This document shows positions 10,601 to 21,800 of a stretch of 64,000 bases of DNA, one piece after another. Within the stretch, counting starts at the first letter, position 1. The number at the start of each line of letters is the position of its first letter. Location of the stretch: the NCBI RefSeq assembly GCF_964355755.1, contig NC_092675.1:687001-751000 (forward strand), read 5' to 3'. The position numbers and the translations under genes were made by a program. Under the pieces are notes generated by a model that saw nothing but the letters and a program-made list of their open reading frames with translations, searched no databases and had not been told where the DNA came from. Origin of the DNA: Antedon mediterranea (taxonomy: Eukaryota; Echinodermata; Crinoidea; Comatulida; Antedonidae).

Positions 10601-13600
10601 TAAATTATTAAAATTAATTAAACCCTCAACTAATGTAGATATGGCCTTGTTTGGATCTTGCCTTGTTAGCAAAAGGTTACGGTACAAATCCTGTGACCTA
10701 AGCGCCATAAGCACCATTGTAGGGCTATGCATATATAATAATAATAATAAGATTTATAGAGCGCACATATCCACAAAGAGTTCAAGGCGCTTACAAATTG
10801 CTCAATTTAATATATTTAAATTTATTAAATATTATTAATATTGTCTACTGTAGAATATAATAGCTTTTAATAATAAGCCTATTAATTTCCATTTTTATTT
10901 TGTAATGAAGGAAAACTAAAATCAGTGGAGGTATATCCTAAATGTTGTAGATTAGTTGACGACATGTAATGTAAATAAAATTTAGGCTTTGACTATTAAA
11001 ATATACTTCATAGTACTATAAACAGAAATACTTGAATTGTGGTCAAAATATATTCAATTTCCTATGTTGAAAGTACTATGATTTATGGTTTAGGTATTTA
11101 TTTTGTTCATCACAGATTTTAGTGTGGAAATATTTGTTTTATAGTTATCATAAATCAAAAGGTGAATTACAGAAAAAAAACCGAAGACTGTTACAGGAAC
11201 AGTAACAGTAACCCTTACCTTTTCTGTATCTACTTTATAATATCCATCAACCTGAAATGCGTCTGATGAATTTTTCGCTGATCTTGCTTTTTTTAAAGTC
11301 ATCCTGCGAACTATACTAGATATCAGGTTGTCCATTTTTTCTAAGCTAACCCTTTGTGTCGTGTTTGGTAACGCACCTCCTTTACGTATCCTTGATAATG
11401 TTTTATTCCTAAATTCCTCTTCTTTACTTAAAATATTTATGGGTATAAATTTACTAGATATATTCACTTTGGTTAAATTACTCAACGTTCTGAATTGTTG
11501 AACAGGTGGTTTGGAATTTTTAATATATGCATCTGGATTCTGAGCTAATTGCGATGCGAAGCCGACACCGGATGGTGCTGCTCGTTTGCGCTCTTTTTTT
11601 GCGAGTTCATTTGCAAGAATATACTCTTTTGACCATACTTGGACTATATGAATTCGTGGAGTTTCATTGTAACTGCTTGCCATATAAAGAAACAATGTTG
11701 CTATTAAAACTGCGTTGCACATTACTAAAAGGGTAAATGTTCGGAATGTCTGCAAACAAATAAAGAAAAGTAAATTAATTGGTATACTGTACTGCAAGTA
11801 TTTTATTAGATCAATAAATAAAAGTGGTGTTAGTGTACAGTACATACTGTACAGTGTACACTGACAGATAATACAATTCCTAATATTAAAATAAGAGACA
11901 TAATAAATAAAGTGTAAAGCCTCTTCACAATACAGTCAACTCTCCCAATACCAGACTCTCCCAAAACCGGAATTCACGAAAAACCGGACTTTTTTGGAGG
12001 GCCCAATTTGTCCCTATTCTAAATGTACTGTAATTTATTATGAAAACCGGAATACCCAATTCCGGAATCCGGACAAATTATGAAGTACAAAACACGAAAA
12101 TTAGTCTGAAAACCGGACTGACAGTTAAAAAACTGTCGCTGACTCGGATTCAATACATGCACAATGTACAAAAGCTTTTAACCATACCCTGACCATGCAT
12201 GAAGTGCGCGACGTTTCGCGGTACGATCAAATAATGTTGCCATGGAGCGCTACACTGTGATTGACAGGTCAGTTCATTGTTAACCCACGAGGCGGCAATT
12301 GCTTTGTTGCGTATCGAACTGCGGTGGGCTTTTTCACATCGAAGCGCTATTGTTTTTAGCAGGGAGTTGTTAACAACTCCCTCCCTGTTTTTTAGCATAT
12401 GAATTGTTTTTTAATAAAGTTCAATTTACATTCCACTTTGTGTCTTTGTTTTGTTTAAATCATTGTTAAATTCACAATTGCAATAGGACTTTAAAAAGGA
12501 ATGTTTTCACTAAAAATGTGCATCATTATAAATTTGGAAATCATTATGGCAAAACGGAATGAACTTGACTTAACTAGTGTTAATAAACTTTGAAATGTTA
12601 CTAATTAATTATTGTGTCACTATTGCTGGTCTCGTTTACCTAATCAATTTTCATCATTGCTATCAAATTACGTCAAAATAAAGGAGCTTAAAAAACATGT
12701 GGTCTAGGTGTGGGCGTTTTTATTTGATTATGACACCTCTGCACATGCACATCAATCAAAGCCCCGCTTTGCTATTTTTATCACCCCATGCTGCTGCTGC
12801 TGCAAGCTAGCTCACGAAAAACAATAAACAGACCGAAATTATGTTCACCGTACGTACGTAGGCCTTTTTGCCGTTAAAAACACATTGAGAAACAGTTTAC
12901 TATTGTAACATGTTTTATTGGTACTGTACAGTAAATAATGTAACTTTTAAAAAAGGTAATAATATTAATAAAGTAGGCCTAGGCATATCACTAGCTTGAC
13001 ACAATCATAGCCTAGGCCTTCCCTACGCTAGACCGTACCGGGCAGCATTCGGACCGGTGATTCAACGCATTTTCAGTGACAACGTGATGACTTTAAAAAT
13101 ATGTTTTCAGGAAACCGGACTTTCGAAAAACCGGAAAATATATGCCCGCCCAAGGGTGTCCGGTATTGGGAGAGTTGACTGTATTATCCCGGTCATTTTT
13201 TTATCAAACACATACAGTGTAGACTTTATACAAGGTACTGTACCAATTTGTACACCTGAGTTGAGAAAGGCAAACATAAGTACATAGCAACACAACAAGT
13301 TTTATTTTACCAAGTGAGTTGTTTGGTTTCTATAGTACAGTAGGTATTAGCAATACCTCAGGGAACTACAGCACTACAACAAAAATAAATGGAGGATTGT
13401 GTTGGTAAATGTCTTCATTGACATTGTGTATTGTGGTTTTGCCCCTGGGTTTACACTATTCTGTGTACATACATGTGGTAACAAAACAGGAATGGTTGAC
13501 TATACATATAACTGTTTGAACATTGGATCAATTTCAAAGTTACCGGTAGTGGATGTTTGGTGATGATGTTTTGTTGCCTAGAGACACAGTACACTGCTAC

Positions 13601-15701
13601 AGTTAACATCTTCCACCTCTTTTATACAGTACTGTACAGTTTTTCAATTGACATATTAGGTGTGTAGTACACTACATGATTCACTAACTTTTATGTCGGT
13701 TCGATGGGTTTGCTATGTTTTTTGGGGGTTTGCGGGGTTTAGCAATACCTGTGGTAGTACTGTACATTAAGTACAGTATAATTTACATTAAATGAATGCA
13801 TGAAGCAAGCAAGCAAGAAATAACACAATTTGTTATGGAGATGGTTTTCTATGAAAAAGTAATTAGTGATTGTTAATTTGTAACAGTTACCTAGTGTTTA
13901 ATGAATTATACATGCACTATATCAAACGCGGTTAAGTAATTGATGTGTTATCGTCTTGACTACAAGACAATAATTAACTCCCACTTTCCATATGTATCAA
14001 TCAAATTGTAAACATTCAGTATACTTTACACAGTACACCAATATAAATGTCAGTCATTTTTTTTTTGTGGCATTCATTCTGTAAATATTTTTAAAAGTAT
14101 CGTATTTAAACAAAGAATCTACAGGTATATGTTGCTTTTGGTTTTTATTTTTTTGTAATTTTGCAATATCCAGTAACTGATAGTGCTGTGTACTGTAGTA
14201 AAAGACCAAATAAATATTTGTTACAGTGTATGTGCATGTCCAGGAATTTACAGAGTTTTTTTTAAAATATTTTTTAAAATAATATCTTTTGTGATGTACA
14301 CACACCTCACTAAAGGATCATGCTATATTTTAATTTATAGAAAATTGAATGACCCCTTTCATTTGCTTCATTAATACTGAAAACCACCTTTAAAAAAAAA
14401 CCAAAACTATTCATGTGGCTCCTAAAAGTTATGAAGGCGAGAATGTGCCCTTATCCACCCCACCCCCTTCCTAAGCTTTCTTGCTGGTAATATGGGAAGC
14501 AGTGTCATAAATGTTAAAAACAGGGGGGGAGACGGGTGCGTACACAACCCCCACCCTCCAAAATTGCCAAAGGTCCACATTTTATAGGGTCTTAAAATGA
14601 AGAAGTACTCAATATTATGAAAATGGTTCAAAATATATTAATCCGCACCCACCCAAATAAAATCCTGCGTACGGCCCTGAATACTAGCTGCATTAATGGA
14701 AGTTAAAATTGACCCTCAACACAATTAGAAACATCAATTCAACATATACCACTATTGAAAATGTATGGGGGGAATTTATTTAAACGGTTATTATCGATTA
14801 TTTTTTGCAGAGGAAACAGAACCACAGATACTGGCAATAGCCTGTGAGAAAGGCCTTGCATTAATTAGACTGGATGGACATATAGGATGGGTGACCCTGC
14901 CCTGAACTGCTCTATTCCTTTCAAAATTACTGTGCAGTACTGGTAAATCTATTTGATGGTAAGGTCAGTGTAAATTTGATAATTAATATTCATATACGAA
15001 ACCAGTACATTCTATAATTAAGGAAGTATATGCATGAAAACCAATATTAAAATTGGTAAATCTGAATAATACAGTTAGGTACTAATTAATAACAAAATCG
15101 TAAAAAGGAGTGAACAAAGCACTTTCACTTAGTGTGGCTGGCAAGAAATCAATAAATAATTTTTTTCTGGCATTTTTGCCATGAAAACAAATATTATTAT
15201 TATTATTTTATGATTATTATGGCTTTGCATATAAAAGTATGCGGATAGTGCTGTACAAAAAGTGTTGTAATGGTGAAATCATTAACATACTGTACAAGCT
15301 CATGAACAACTTAGTTTAGTCCAAATGATTGGTTTAATATAGGGATTACCAACCATTCTTTCCCTTAACCAGTAGTAGACTACAGTGTATGGATGGGTGC
15401 TGTAAGTGTAAGTGTATGAATGAGAAAATACAAACAATACAATACAATAGTAACCTCTCAAACAACAGATTCTACAATTGTAAAACAAAAATTATAGTGT
15501 GTAAGCACACAATTTGTAAGCGTCAAATTAACAGTCAGATAAATCCGTTTATCCATTATTGTATTTAGTTTACAATCTTACCGCACATGACCGTCCACCA
15601 GGCCATTTTGTTCTAACGAGTTCATAAACTCTGGCTAAATCAACAAATTCATCGGGCGAGGCGGCGGTGATGGTGGACGGTAAATCCGAACGGCTTGCCA
15701 T
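7606..15701 (-). CDS. ST6GalNAc-type sialyltransferase (GT29), 3' end not in view
   Basis: A Golgi type II enzyme expected to transfer sialic acid from CMP-Neu5Ac in alpha-2,6 linkage to GalNAc on glycoproteins or glycolipids. Visible exons in transcript order: 15582-15701, 11219-11749, 10114-10535 and 7606-7713; phases agree at every junction. Exon 1 (MASRSDLP start) gives a 40-residue cytosolic tail; its link to exon 2 rests on strand, phase 0 and a good GTAAGA donor. Exon 2 gives the membrane anchor (TFTLLVMCNAVLIATLFLY) and a long stem with several N-glycosylation sites. Exon 3 holds sialyl motif L (CALVTSSGRL, CVIRMNDAPTRGF, DVGQRTT). Exon 4 holds motif S (KTWFTTGW, CDRIDVYGM). The EKPL...CALVTSSG context is typical of ST6GALNAC3/5/6. 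The motif III/VS exons, with the HYY-type signature, were not found and probably lie beyond base 1. Confidence 0.9.
8690..9310 (+). mobile_element. Decayed LINE 3' end
   Basis: Around 8930-9030 the plus strand encodes LWNTLPVNIKDAF followed by FKNMLMDHFKN and a stop. This resembles the WNxLP...FKxxL tail of non-LTR reverse transcriptases. Frameshifts and stops occur upstream. The rest could be 3' UTR, and an AATAAATGAAAAAAA stretch near 9220 could be the tail. It lies in a sialyltransferase intron, antisense to the gene. Confidence 0.5.
9318..9415. repeat. TAGGCCTA-rich patch
   Basis: Repeated, overlapping GGCCTA/TAGGCC/CTAGCT words, also found at 2820-2910, 30245-30320 and 57040-57235. They look like dispersed low-complexity palindromic DNA typical of this genome rather than a gene. 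Confidence 0.6.
10733..10800. repeat. (ATA)n plus AGCGC-type SINE/LINE tail
   Basis: An (ATA)n run is followed by GATTTATAGAGCGCACATAT and a TTCAAGGCGCTTAC end. This layout is familiar from short retroposon tails in marine animals. It lies in the intron between sialyltransferase exons 2 and 3. Confidence 0.45.
11933..13181. mobile_element. Pogo/Tigger-like element, 1.25 kb
   Basis: The element is flanked by TA (11931-11932 and 13182-13183). Terminal inverted repeats begin CAGTCAACTCTCCCAATACC and end in the complement, with AACCGGACTTT words repeated inside both ends. Its TIRs match those of the short element at 58467-58599, so both belong to one family. No intact transposase was seen. The interior holds a perfect palindrome at 12361 and a CTGCTGCTGCTGC run near 12790. 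It lies in intron 1 of the sialyltransferase gene. Confidence 0.85.
12361..12382. repeat. 22-bp perfect palindrome
   Basis: AGGGAGTTGTT followed directly by its reverse complement, with GTTAAC at the centre. A near relative with 9-bp arms (CAGGGAGTT/AACTCCCTG) occurs at 49023-49042. Confidence 0.9.
13182..15581 (-). other. Rest of sialyltransferase intron 1
   Basis: AT-rich intron sequence. It contains a diverged single copy of the 82-bp unit (13222-13278, around CCAATTTGTACACCTGAG) and a C/G-rich low-complexity patch at 14440-14660 (CCACCCCACCCCC, GGGGGGG). No exon was recognised. Confidence 0.5.
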
Positions 15702-18628
15702 CGATGTTTCACGCTGCGAATTCCTCCCCTCTCAACACACCGTTTCCCACTTATTTTTAAACAAATAAGTCTGTATAGTATATCCAAAATAAATTTTAAA
15801 ATCCAACAATAAACCACGTTTTATTACAGTTAAAATGGCAGTCCATTTACACCTTATACTTTCACTCATGCTCAGAAACTGAAAAGTCCGTGTTGAATGC
15901 TGGGAAGCAATAACAGTATTCGCATATCTCTCTGCTGTATACGTACGTGAGTCCGTACTCAACTCTGCATTCTCGGGTCACTTTATTTGTGGGTCACTGC
16001 GGTATGACGCTCCGAGGTTCTCAATGCTAAATTATTTGGATTTCTTTACATTTTAGTTAATTAATGTCTTTGAATTAATTTTGCATATACTGCATATTAT
16101 TAAAATTGCCAAGGGTATATTATAAGTAGATTATAATCTAATAGCAGCCAGTAAAAATCACTGCCTAAAGTCGCCAGAAACCACCAAAACAAAGACAGTA
16201 GTTGACTTGTCATTTGTTCTTGATAATAATAATTGGTAGCAATCAGTCAAAACAATAATATAAAAGTGGAATATTACGTAAGATTATTTATTTATGATGG
16301 TATATAATCATGACTGTGACATCACATTTAGAACATTTTCATTATAATTAAGTACGCCTATCTAATTACTTTTTTTAAGACAATTGGGTAATGCAGTGTG
16401 ATCAACTTTCATCATGATTAGTTTTCTTTATTTTTTTATAGGCATTTTAAGTACTTTAAAAAAGCATTTATTTTGTAAAGTCACTGCTGAATGTTCAATG
16501 ATCAGAAGAAAATCCCTGATAATATATTCATAACTGTCAAATAGTAATTTCTGCTATTGGATTCATTGATGTAGAAAAGTGATTGATTGAAAACAATTGT
16601 TTAACAGAGGATGTGAGTATTGATCAATATAATCAATACCGATTAATAATCGGAGCCTATATTATGAACGCTTTTGGTCGTAAATCAATTGGGGCTCAAC
16701 AAATAGGACATTGGATACGGCATGGAAACAGTAAAATTACAATACTTTTTATTGACACTCAAAACAAAAATGAGAATGGGTCTCAGTGGAAAACGTTTAG
16801 TTTGAGCCGCTACCGTTGTCTAGTCGAGTGGCGGCAAAACAATCGGAGCATTTCAATTGTCATATCCTGATTTGGTCATAAATAAACCCACGTACTATTT
16901 ATTTTCGGCTTTACTCATAAGCACAAAGCTCTGACGTCATAGTCGAAAGTCCAAAACACATCATGTCCTTCGTGTGTCGATAGACGGCCCAATAATATTG
17001 ATATCATTGATATTGATTGTGGATTGGCGGGTACAGACCGCGGCTATAACATTTTCTAAATGACACAAAAACCTGTTTATACTCCTAATAATAACAACAA
17101 TACTAGGCAGAGCAACTAACAACAATATATAAACAACATTCCTCTGAATTTGTAAAATAGTACATTTTTAATAAATTTTAATAATTAAACTTTATTTTTT
17201 AGTTGACTTCCGTTTTGTAGACTTACCCGGTAGTCTTAATCAACATCAAACCATGGACCTAATTTATAGATCCATTCTCCACTTTGAGTTAAGTATTTGC
17301 TGCAATTCTATTTTTATGTAGGCCTATTTAAATCTACTTGCTGACCGTTTTTATTAATTTAATTTTGTTTATAGTTTTGATGTAATTTTATTTTTTAACT
17401 GTTTTATAAACGTGTGCCGCTGATCCAAAAACGTTGTTCGAATAAAGTTTGACTTTTTTGAGGCGATTACAGAACATAATAGCGATATTGCATTCTACTC
17501 TATAAAGTGCGCATAGTAAATAACAAGGATAAATAGATAGAATAGAAGTAGATTAAAAGATAATAAGCTGCACAATACGGAAATCGAAACAGTACAAAAT
17601 TAATATTTAACTGGAGCAATGAAACACGAAAGAAACCTGTAAACATCCTTTAGGGATGTTTTCGAGATGGGCTTCTTTTCGAGTTTACTTTTTCAAACTA
17701 AAGAGGAGCTTCTTTGGGAAATGAACGTTGCCAATTTCGTGAATTAGGCTACCACTACAATAATAGAATTTTTTAAACATTACCTGCGAATTTTACAAAA
17801 ATATGTGATCAAAATACCATTATAAACTGTAAAATAAATGTATGACAAAGCCGATCATACAATATATCTGCATCACAAGTTACCGAGCATAAAATCACCC
17901 TTTAAATCACCAAATAGTCCATACTATCTTAAACTTAGCTCATGAGATGGGCTTCTTTTCAAGGTTTTATGGTAGCTATGGAGGCTAATGTTTGCAAAAA
18001 CAGCAGCTGACTACTAACTAATGTAATAGTATGTAGTACTGGTAAATCTAGACTACTAGGCCTATAATGTTTCCCCAGATGCATTAATAATGAAGGATGA
18101 TGTTGTAGCCACTATCTGGAATCCATATTAAGAAGCAATAGAAATTTAGAACATCACAGAAATAGTATAAAAAATATGAATTATTATTATTATATTATGA
18201 AAATGAACAATTTATTTACAAACTCCTAGATGTATACAACTAAAGAGACATAGTGAGCTGTAGAGTCGCGATTGCGTGTGAATAAAAATTGAAACTCAAA
18301 TACCAACAGATTATTTGAAAGTTATTAAAATACTTTAATCATTAAACAAATTTAAAAGAAAAAAGAAATATACAAAAAAACACAAGTTTTGATTCTTATT
18401 AGTCTATTAAGCTCTGTTTACACTATCAAACTAGTTTGACAAAAGTGTGATTTGCCCAAATATGGTAGTGATATGACATCATCATGTCAATACAAGTGCA
18501 CATCACATCACATTGTTTGTCATATAAAGTTTGATAGTGTATACAACATGTATTCTGAAATCATATTGTAATGAAAACACATCAGGGTCGCCATAGAAAT
18601 GTGGATTTACATTACTTTTGTCTTTACA
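15702..18628. other. Intergenic DNA upstream of the sialyltransferase
   Basis: Separates the sialyltransferase start (15701) from the MTREX 3' end on the same strand. The first few hundred bases should hold the sialyltransferase promoter, but no TATA box stands out. A 95-codon plus-strand frame at 16583-16870 has no recognisable domain. Two copies of ATGGGCTTCTTTTC lie near 17667 and 17946. A small hairpin (ACATCC TTTA GGATGT) sits near 17643. Confidence 0.5.
18409..18545. mobile_element. MITE, ACTATCAAACTAGTTTG family
   Basis: The left end AAGCTCTGTTTACACTATCA and the right end TTTGATAGTGTATAC are inverted copies. The inside carries the family word AATATGGTAGTGATATGACA. It lies just past the MTREX 3' end. 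Confidence 0.88.
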
Positions 18629-18634
18629 TTTATT
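18629..18634 (-). terminator. MTREX poly(A) signal
   Basis: AATAAA on the minus strand, 180 bp after the MTREX stop codon. It is the best-placed canonical signal, though other A-rich options exist nearby. Confidence 0.55.
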
Positions 18635-18813
18635 TTATATAATAAAACGTTAAAATATTTCAAATTCATTCACAAAATAAAAATCCCCACAAGGTGGGTG
18701 AAGTTGATAATAAAACTGAAAAACATCAAGAAAGTGTAGTAACATAGTAGATATCTTTTTCCAGGAACATAATATTTAAAAACGTCATAAAAATAAGAAA
18801 TTAGTTTGTTTGA

Positions 18814-21800
18814 TCATAAATACAAACTGGCAGCAAACACAATGTCTCTTTTGATTTTTGTGATACCATCAGCAAATTTATTCTCCAGTTCTGTGTTGCC
18901 GATTGCCTTAGCTGCCTGACACATTTGTCTCATTAACTCCTCAAGGCGACGCATTGCTCGAATGATGCTTCCTATAATGAAGACAATATCAAAGTTAAAA
19001 GAATATGAGGTAAAAAAGAAAAACACATCAGCAACAACTCAAGCTTTGACAGCCGGTTATGGAGGCCTACCATTTAAAGATGTATTGTCCCCCAAAAACA
19101 TGAAAAATAATAAAGTATTTTGTAGTTTTATTCATTTTCGTAGAAAAAAAAACCGGACAAAATAAATATTTTCACTTAAAATAACAAAATGGTTAAATTC
19201 AACCAAAAACCCATTGGCATGTGGCCTCCTAAATTTTTCAATTTGTAATGCAAAAGATAGGACACTAATTTCAGTTCAGCACCTAAAATTTGCCATTTTT
19301 AGGCCTTGGGCCCCACTATTTCAAAATCTTGGATCCGCCACTGCATCAGGTCACCAGTGAAATAGGTCTGTTGACTGAGGTAAGAGTTTGGATAAATTGT
19401 CAACAAGCACAGAATCAAAACGCATTATACAGCAAAACAAATTCTCCTTCATTTATTACTAGCTTTGTAGAGTCACAATTTTATCTTTACAAAAGGGAAA
19501 TATGAAACATAATTGTTATCAAAAAACGATATTATAAATAATATAAACTCTACCTTCAAATACATCAGTCATTTGACATAATTGTGAAAATGTTGCCCCT
19601 TTACACCACTCATAGACAACATCCATCAAAAATGGCTTAAATGATTCCACATACTCTTCTTCATCTACGTCTAACTTTGCTTCAGCGCTCACTTTTGCAA
19701 TCCTCCTTGCCGAATCCTGAAAAAGTCAAAATGTATTTGCTTCCAGTATTCTGGATATAGGAAAGAGAAGGGATGGGGGATTTGAGGATACTGGCCTGAG
19801 CCTCCCCTCAACATTGTGAAAATTACAGTGCAAACAATAGGACATTGAGTTCAGCCCTTTATATCATGAAATAAAAGCTTAAGAAAAGCATTTCCTTTCT
19901 TTGTTGGGCGTCGCAGTTAACAGTGCAAGGTTTTTCTTCAATGGCAATAAAAACTCCGGACGCAACTCATTAAAAATGGAAAAATTAACAGAAAGTGATA
20001 TTCATCTTCAATCAAGCAGTGTGTTGTTGTAATGTAAAATATCATGTTTATTGTTGGGACATCCTTATTAATATTTTTATAAATCCAAAGGCAAATTACT
20101 GAAAAAAATGACAATGCTGTGGGTATCAGTGGCTGATCTCAATGGATACAAAATAAAATAATCAAAAAGTTAAATCATAACGATAAAACTAAATAGCGAA
20201 AAAAATTAGTAGAGCTTTTGAGCAACACTAGCCCTTCAACACTAGCCCTTCAACACTAGCCCTTCAAAAGTACATTTTATAAATATATCTTTATACTTAC
20301 TTGCATTTGCCGCAGTGGTCCGGCCAAAACGTCCGATAATCTTGGCATTTCTTTTACTTTTTCTTGAAATACAAAACAACTTAACAATGAAACTGTTTGT
20401 TCAACAGTCAACTCATTGAAAACACCATTGAATACCAACTCAGTTATCATCAACTCATCACCACTGAAAAAGAAGAATTGAGAAAACATTATTTTTTTCA
20501 TTATTAAAGATATATTGTCCCCATGAAAAAAATTTATTTTTTTTTGTTGAATCTGCCATGTTAATAGTTATTCACTTGACCAAAAATTGGATCAAGAAAA
20601 AAATTAGCAAAAGCTATTTTTGTTTGCTCCTATTTGCTATTTGTGAAAAAATAAGAAATTAATTATCTTATGCGTTCATCTTCCTTAGAGATTTAAAGCA
20701 ATGTTTCTGTTATAAAGTGCTTATGTACTTTAACAACATTACAATTAACAGACTTTCTGATAACATAAACTTCTTCAAAAAATTGTTTATGTAATTATTT
20801 CCAGATAATATAAACATTTTATGTAATTTTGTTTATCTTTTAACAACTTAATGAATTTGAGTTCACTGGACAGATTATATTCAGTTGTCACTGCATGTTC
20901 AATATTCTAAATGTTTGGTGCAGGTGCAGGTTACAATGCTTGCATACTAACTCCATGGTCACAAGCTCTTAAAACACCTCTATTTATAGTTTGGCCATTT
21001 GCTAAACTACAGGGTACCTTAAGCTTAGCTTCAGCAGGATGGAATACTTTAAAAATGAACATAACAGTTTAGTGGTCATTTTGTTTTTATGAAAATCTAA
21101 AGGTCAAGATGAGTCATATCTAATGATTGTACCAAAAACTGGGGTTGTCCATTTTCCAGATATTGTCCTAGTTTAGTATTTGTAGGTGTGTTTCTTCTAT
21201 AAACTTGTTGACATGAAATAGAGACTCATGTCACTATAATCATCTTTTAAAGTAGTATTACTGTTTTGATGGATAACTGTAAACATAATGACAGTACATA
21301 ATAAGACAGAGAAAATTAACTTCAAGTAAACCTAACAATAAAAACATTATTTGTTTTTCTACTCACGTGCTAACTTCACATGCCACTCTTCCTTTCACCT
21401 CAATAACATCCGCTGAAGTTGCGTAGCCCAGTCGTCTCAGGACACGTTTTCTACATTTTAATTCATCCATTTTAATCACTGTTTTTACTTTTTTCAACTC
21501 TTTCTTTGCTTCTTTGATATCTAAAGCAATCTTTAACATAAATAAACATAGAGAATAAATAAATGTTGTTGAATAGAGTTTGAAATACTAAGTGAATGGA
21601 AAAAAGTGTTTTATTTAGTACTATTTACATATTGATATTTTTATTACAGTCTATTGTTCGGGAATGCTTTCATAATGTCTACCAATATTAATTTTTCCAA
21701 GATAAAGCCTGTTTTCCAGTTAATATTTACACATTTTTACCCGATTGGTTTTCTTGGTTCATATCAATGCATTACAAAGCAACTCGCTGCAACTCAACGT

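Noticed and set aside
12150-12398. 82-codon minus frame with several cysteines
   Set aside because: Lies within a transposon interior over a perfect palindrome; no domain.
16583-16870. 95-codon plus-strand frame
   Set aside because: No recognisable domain, composition like the surrounding DNA, and no splice or promoter support.
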